Positions 5,499-8,290 of a stretch of 8,290 bases of DNA are shown here, piece after piece. The notes below the pieces were generated by a model. It was not told where the DNA came from. It was given only the letters and a program-made list of their open reading frames with translations, and did no database searches. The position numbers and the translations under genes are program-made. Within the stretch, counting starts at the first letter, position 1. The number at the start of each line of letters is the position of its first letter. The DNA is from Deltaproteobacteria bacterium (GTDB taxonomy: Bacteria; SAR324; JACQKK01), in contig JAOUPZ010000126.1 in NCBI GenBank assembly GCA_029879595.1, forward strand, positions 1 through 8,290, read 5' to 3'.

Positions 5499-7457
5499 AT
5501 GAAGCAGGAACAGTTTCTGTCAGTGGTAACAGCGGAGGAGGCCACCCGGATATTCCGCGAGGCCATACAACCCGGACCGCTTGGTGAAGAAGAAGTCAGC
5601 CTTTCCGATTCCCTGGGAAGGGTGTTGTCCCGGAACATAGTTTCCCGGGTAGATGTTCCTTTTTTCGACCGCAGCAACGTGGACGGCTTCGCCATCCGCT
5701 CCCAGGATTCCTTTGGCGCTGATGAAACCTCGGGAAAGAGCCTGCAACTGACCGGAGAGGTGATCCATACCAATGTGGTGCCCCGCAGTGAAATCAGCCC
5801 CGGAAAAGCCTCCGCCATTGCCACCGGAGGCGTGATTCCGCGGGGGGCTGATGCGGTAATCATGGTGGAGGACACCAAACCGGACCCGGATGCGCCGGAT
5901 GGCCAGGGAATAATCATTTACAAGGGGGTAGTGCCCGGCAATGCAATATCCTTCGCCGGCACGGATATAGCCTCCGGAGAAACCGTGCTGCACAGCCGGT
6001 TTCGGCTCACATCGCGTGAAACAGGGGTGCTGGCGGCAATCGGTTATGAGAATGTGCCGGTATTCCGCAGGCCCCGCGTGGCGATTATTTCCACCGGAGA
6101 TGAGATCATCCCCCCCGGCAAGGAAATGCATGTGGGCCGCATTTATGATTCCAACGGTACTATTATCCGGGACGCGGTGCGCGAGTTGGGCTGCGAAGCC
6201 GATCACCTGGGCATTGTTCCTGATCACGAGCCCACCATCCGCAAGGCTGTGGAAAAAGCGGTGGCCGAATATGACTTTGTGCTGCTTTCAGGAGGCACCA
6301 GCAAGGGGGAGGGCGACCTGAACTACGCCGTGGTGAATACCATGGGTGCACCGGGTATACTGGTGCATGGCGTGGCCCTGAAGCCGGGCAAACCGCTTTG
6401 CCTGGCACTTATAGGCAAGACTCCGCTGGCTATCCTGCCCGGCTTTCCCACATCGGCTGTGTTCACGTTTCACGCCTTTATAGCGCCCGTTTTGCGGATA
6501 ATGGCCGGAGAAAAGGAGGAGGACCCGCAGGAGATATCCGCCCGGCTGCCCATGCGGGTAAATTCCGCCAAGGGCCGGACCGAGTTTCTACTGGTGAACC
6601 TGGTTGATGGCCGGGATGGATACTCAGCCTATCCCATGGGAAAGGGTTCTGGTTCGGTGACCACATTTTCCAAGGCCGATGGCTTCATCTGCATTGACAG
6701 GAACGCCGAATACCTGGAGGGCAACGAGCAGGTAAATGTGACCCTGATCGGACAAAAGCTCAAACCGGCCGACCTGGTGGTAATCGGGTCACAGTGCGTG
6801 GGGCTGGATTATATCCTGGCCATGATGAGCAGGGAGGGCTGGAGGGTAAAGTTCATTGCTGTAGGCTCCACCGGGGGGCTTACCGCCGCCGCCCGTGGAG
6901 AATGCGATATTGCCGGCTCACATCTGCTCGACGAGAAAACCGGCATCTACAATCAGCCGTTTCTTGATGATTCGTTGCACCTGGAAAAAGGCTATGGAAG
7001 AAGGCAGGGGCTGGTCTTCCGCAAGGATGACGACCGCTTTGGAGGCCTGGAACTTCAGGAGGCGCTAACCCTGATAAAAACCCCGGCGGCTCCGCTTGCG
7101 GGGGAAGGCAGCCCCGACGGAAAGACTTCCCTGATGATAAACCGCAACCGGGGCAGCGGCACCAGGATCCTGATAGACAAACTGCTGGATGGCCAAAAGC
7201 CGCAGGGCTATCTGGTTGAGGCAAAATCACACAACGCGGTGGCCGCCGCAGTGGCCCAGGGCCGGGCCGACTGGGGGGTGGCCATCAACCATGTGGCGGA
7301 ACAACTGGGGCTGGGATTTCTTTTCATCGTAAATGAAGAGTATGATTTCGTAATTCCCCGGGCCCGGCAGGACAGGCCCGCCGTGAAGGCGTTTTTATCC
7401 ATGCTGCACAGCCAGGAAACACAAAAAGCGCTCCAGGACATGGGGTTTGCCATATGA
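5499..7457 (+). CDS. MoeA fused to a C-terminal PBP-like domain
   Basis: This 652-residue protein joins a full MoeA (about 1-420) to a periplasmic-binding-protein-like domain (about 423-652), an architecture known from anaerobic bacteria and archaea. The MoeA part has VPFFDRSNVDGFAIR (D62, equivalent to E. coli D59), AIATGG (T109), GTDI (D156), STGDE (E202), D242, LSGGTSKGEGD (D273), ALKPGKP (K295, K298) and LPGFP (P314, P317). At the position of E. coli R350 (last residue of GRLDFQR) it reads L365 in GRTEFLL. The second part has GSQCVGLDYILAMM (430-443), GSTGGLTAAARGECDIAGSH (456-475), NRNRGSGTRILIDKLL (548-563) and AVAAAVAQGRADWGVAI (580-596). These resemble the PBP-like domain family PF12727. 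No signal peptide precedes it, so it must act in the cytoplasm, perhaps binding molybdate, tungstate or a pterin as sensor or donor; the ligand is unknown. The start has a good ribosome binding site. Confidence 0.9.
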   Translation: MKQEQFLSVVTAEEATRIFREAIQPGPLGEEEVSLSDSLGRVLSRNIVSRVDVPFFDRSNVDGFAIRSQDSFGADETSGKSLQLTGEVIHTNVVPRSEISPGKASAIATGGVIPRGADAVIMVEDTKPDPDAPDGQGIIIYKGVVPGNAISFAGTDIASGETVLHSRFRLTSRETGVLAAIGYENVPVFRRPRVAIISTGDEIIPPGKEMHVGRIYDSNGTIIRDAVRELGCEADHLGIVPDHEPTIRKAVEKAVAEYDFVLLSGGTSKGEGDLNYAVVNTMGAPGILVHGVALKPGKPLCLALIGKTPLAILPGFPTSAVFTFHAFIAPVLRIMAGEKEEDPQEISARLPMRVNSAKGRTEFLLVNLVDGRDGYSAYPMGKGSGSVTTFSKADGFICIDRNAEYLEGNEQVNVTLIGQKLKPADLVVIGSQCVGLDYILAMMSREGWRVKFIAVGSTGGLTAAARGECDIAGSHLLDEKTGIYNQPFLDDSLHLEKGYGRRQGLVFRKDDDRFGGLELQEALTLIKTPAAPLAGEGSPDGKTSLMINRNRGSGTRILIDKLLDGQKPQGYLVEAKSHNAVAAAVAQGRADWGVAINHVAEQLGLGFLFIVNEEYDFVIPRARQDRPAVKAFLSMLHSQETQKALQDMGFAI

Positions 7458-7467
7458 TGCCAGCGTA

Positions 7468-8280
7468 ATGAATCCAGCCAAAGCACAAAAAAAGCAGGGA
7501 ACAACACCAGAAAAAGACCTTGTATGGGCTGTAATACCAGCCCGCTATGGCTCCACGCGGCTGCCCGGCAAACCGCTGGCCATGCTGGCCGGCAAACCCA
7601 TGATCCAGCATGTCTGCCAGAGGGCTGAGCGGGTAAGGTCCGTGGCCATGGTGATAGTGGCCACCGATGATGAGCGCATCAAAAAGGCGGTGGAGGACTT
7701 CGGGGGAAAGGCTGTATTGACCGGAGAGCATCCCACGGGAACCGACCGCATAGCTGAGGCGGTGAGGCTCTTTGAGCGGGAGCACGCGGCACCGGGCTGG
7801 GTGCTTAATGTGCAGGGGGATGAACCCCTGATCGACCCGCACGACCTGGAATCACTGGTTTCGGGGCTGATTGCCGGCGGCGATGCTCCCATGGGCACAC
7901 TCGTATACCCCCTGCGCGATGAAGCCGAAAAGGCCAACCCCAATATCGTCAAGGCGGTGCTGGATAGCCAGGGCCGGGCGCTATATTTTTCACGGGCGCC
8001 GGTACCATGTGTGCGGGATCAGAACAAAGACGATACACCCAACAAAACAGCAGGTTACAAGCATCTGGGAATATATCTGTACCGGCGGGACTTTCTGGAT
8101 GTATTTCATCGTCTGCCACCTACCGCGCTTTCTGAACTGGAGCAGTTGGAGCAACTGCGGGCTTTGGAGCATGGCTACAGCATTCAATGCTTCGTGGCCC
8201 GTTCGCCGGGGTTTGGGGTGGATGTGCCGGAGGACCTGGCCCGGGCCGAAGAAATGATTTTGGCCGGCAAGGCGCCCTGA
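7468..8280 (+). CDS. kdsB: 3-deoxy-manno-octulosonate cytidylyltransferase (CMP-KDO synthetase)
   Basis: KdsB activates KDO with CTP to give CMP-KDO, the donor for the inner core of LPS, in the cytoplasm. From the ATG at 7468 it has 270 residues, about 20 more than usual because of a polar N-terminal extension. Motifs in order are IPARYGSTRLPGKPL (23-37, nucleotide-binding loop), VATDDERI (64-71), TGTDRIAEA (90-98), NVQGDEPLI (114-122), ALYFSRAPVP (171-180), KHLGIYLYRRDFL (198-210), LEQLEQLRALEHG (224-236) and GVDVPEDLARAE (250-261). The ATG lies 10 bp after the preceding stop with no ribosome binding site of its own, which suggests translational coupling to the MoeA-PBP gene. A TTG at 7447, overlapping that gene by 11 bp, would add 7 residues and is the main alternative. 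The stop codon is 10 bp from the window edge. In many deltaproteobacteria pyrG and kdsA follow, but they are outside the view. Confidence 0.93.
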   Translation: MNPAKAQKKQGTTPEKDLVWAVIPARYGSTRLPGKPLAMLAGKPMIQHVCQRAERVRSVAMVIVATDDERIKKAVEDFGGKAVLTGEHPTGTDRIAEAVRLFEREHAAPGWVLNVQGDEPLIDPHDLESLVSGLIAGGDAPMGTLVYPLRDEAEKANPNIVKAVLDSQGRALYFSRAPVPCVRDQNKDDTPNKTAGYKHLGIYLYRRDFLDVFHRLPPTALSELEQLEQLRALEHGYSIQCFVARSPGFGVDVPEDLARAEEMILAGKAP

Positions 8281-8290
8281 ACGCTTAATT

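Overview
The window looks like a chromosomal segment of an anaerobic Gram-negative bacterium. The lineage is probably Desulfobacterota or a related deltaproteobacterial group. This is an inference from gene content: an outer-membrane secretin of the type II secretion system, a CMP-KDO synthetase for LPS, and an expanded set of molybdenum-cofactor genes, including a MoeA fused to a periplasmic-binding-protein-like domain. No rRNA or marker gene is present to fix the taxon. There is no sign of phage, IS elements, CRISPR or recent horizontal transfer.

Layout. The left half is read on the minus strand: an IspD cytidylyltransferase (3752-3033), a GspD secretin (2865-319), and the first 11 codons of a further gene (33 to the window edge). 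The right half is read on the plus strand: a MoeA/gephyrin-like protein (4112-5320), a second MoeA with a C-terminal PBP-like domain (5499-7457), and KdsB (7468-8280). The two groups diverge from a 359-bp gap (3753-4111). That gap carries a good sigma70-type promoter pointing right and a second, weaker one pointing left. They are placed so that the two transcripts would overlap at their 5' ends. Two hairpins with T-rich tails follow gspD and separate it from the next gene. The 178-bp gap between the two moeA genes is AT-rich and holds a near-perfect 24-bp inverted repeat, which looks like an operator.

How the genes relate. The two MoeA proteins belong to the last step of molybdenum (or tungsten) cofactor synthesis, where metal is inserted into adenylylated molybdopterin. 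They are not duplicates of each other: each lacks different residues that are known to matter in E. coli MoeA, and the second has a ligand-binding domain of unknown ligand. KdsB makes CMP-KDO for lipid A-KDO assembly and appears to be translationally coupled to the second moeA. IspD acts in the MEP isoprenoid pathway, and GspD is the outer-membrane channel of type II secretion. These are ordinary housekeeping genes side by side. The least explained parts are the tandem MoeA pair with its PBP domain and the regulatory DNA around it.
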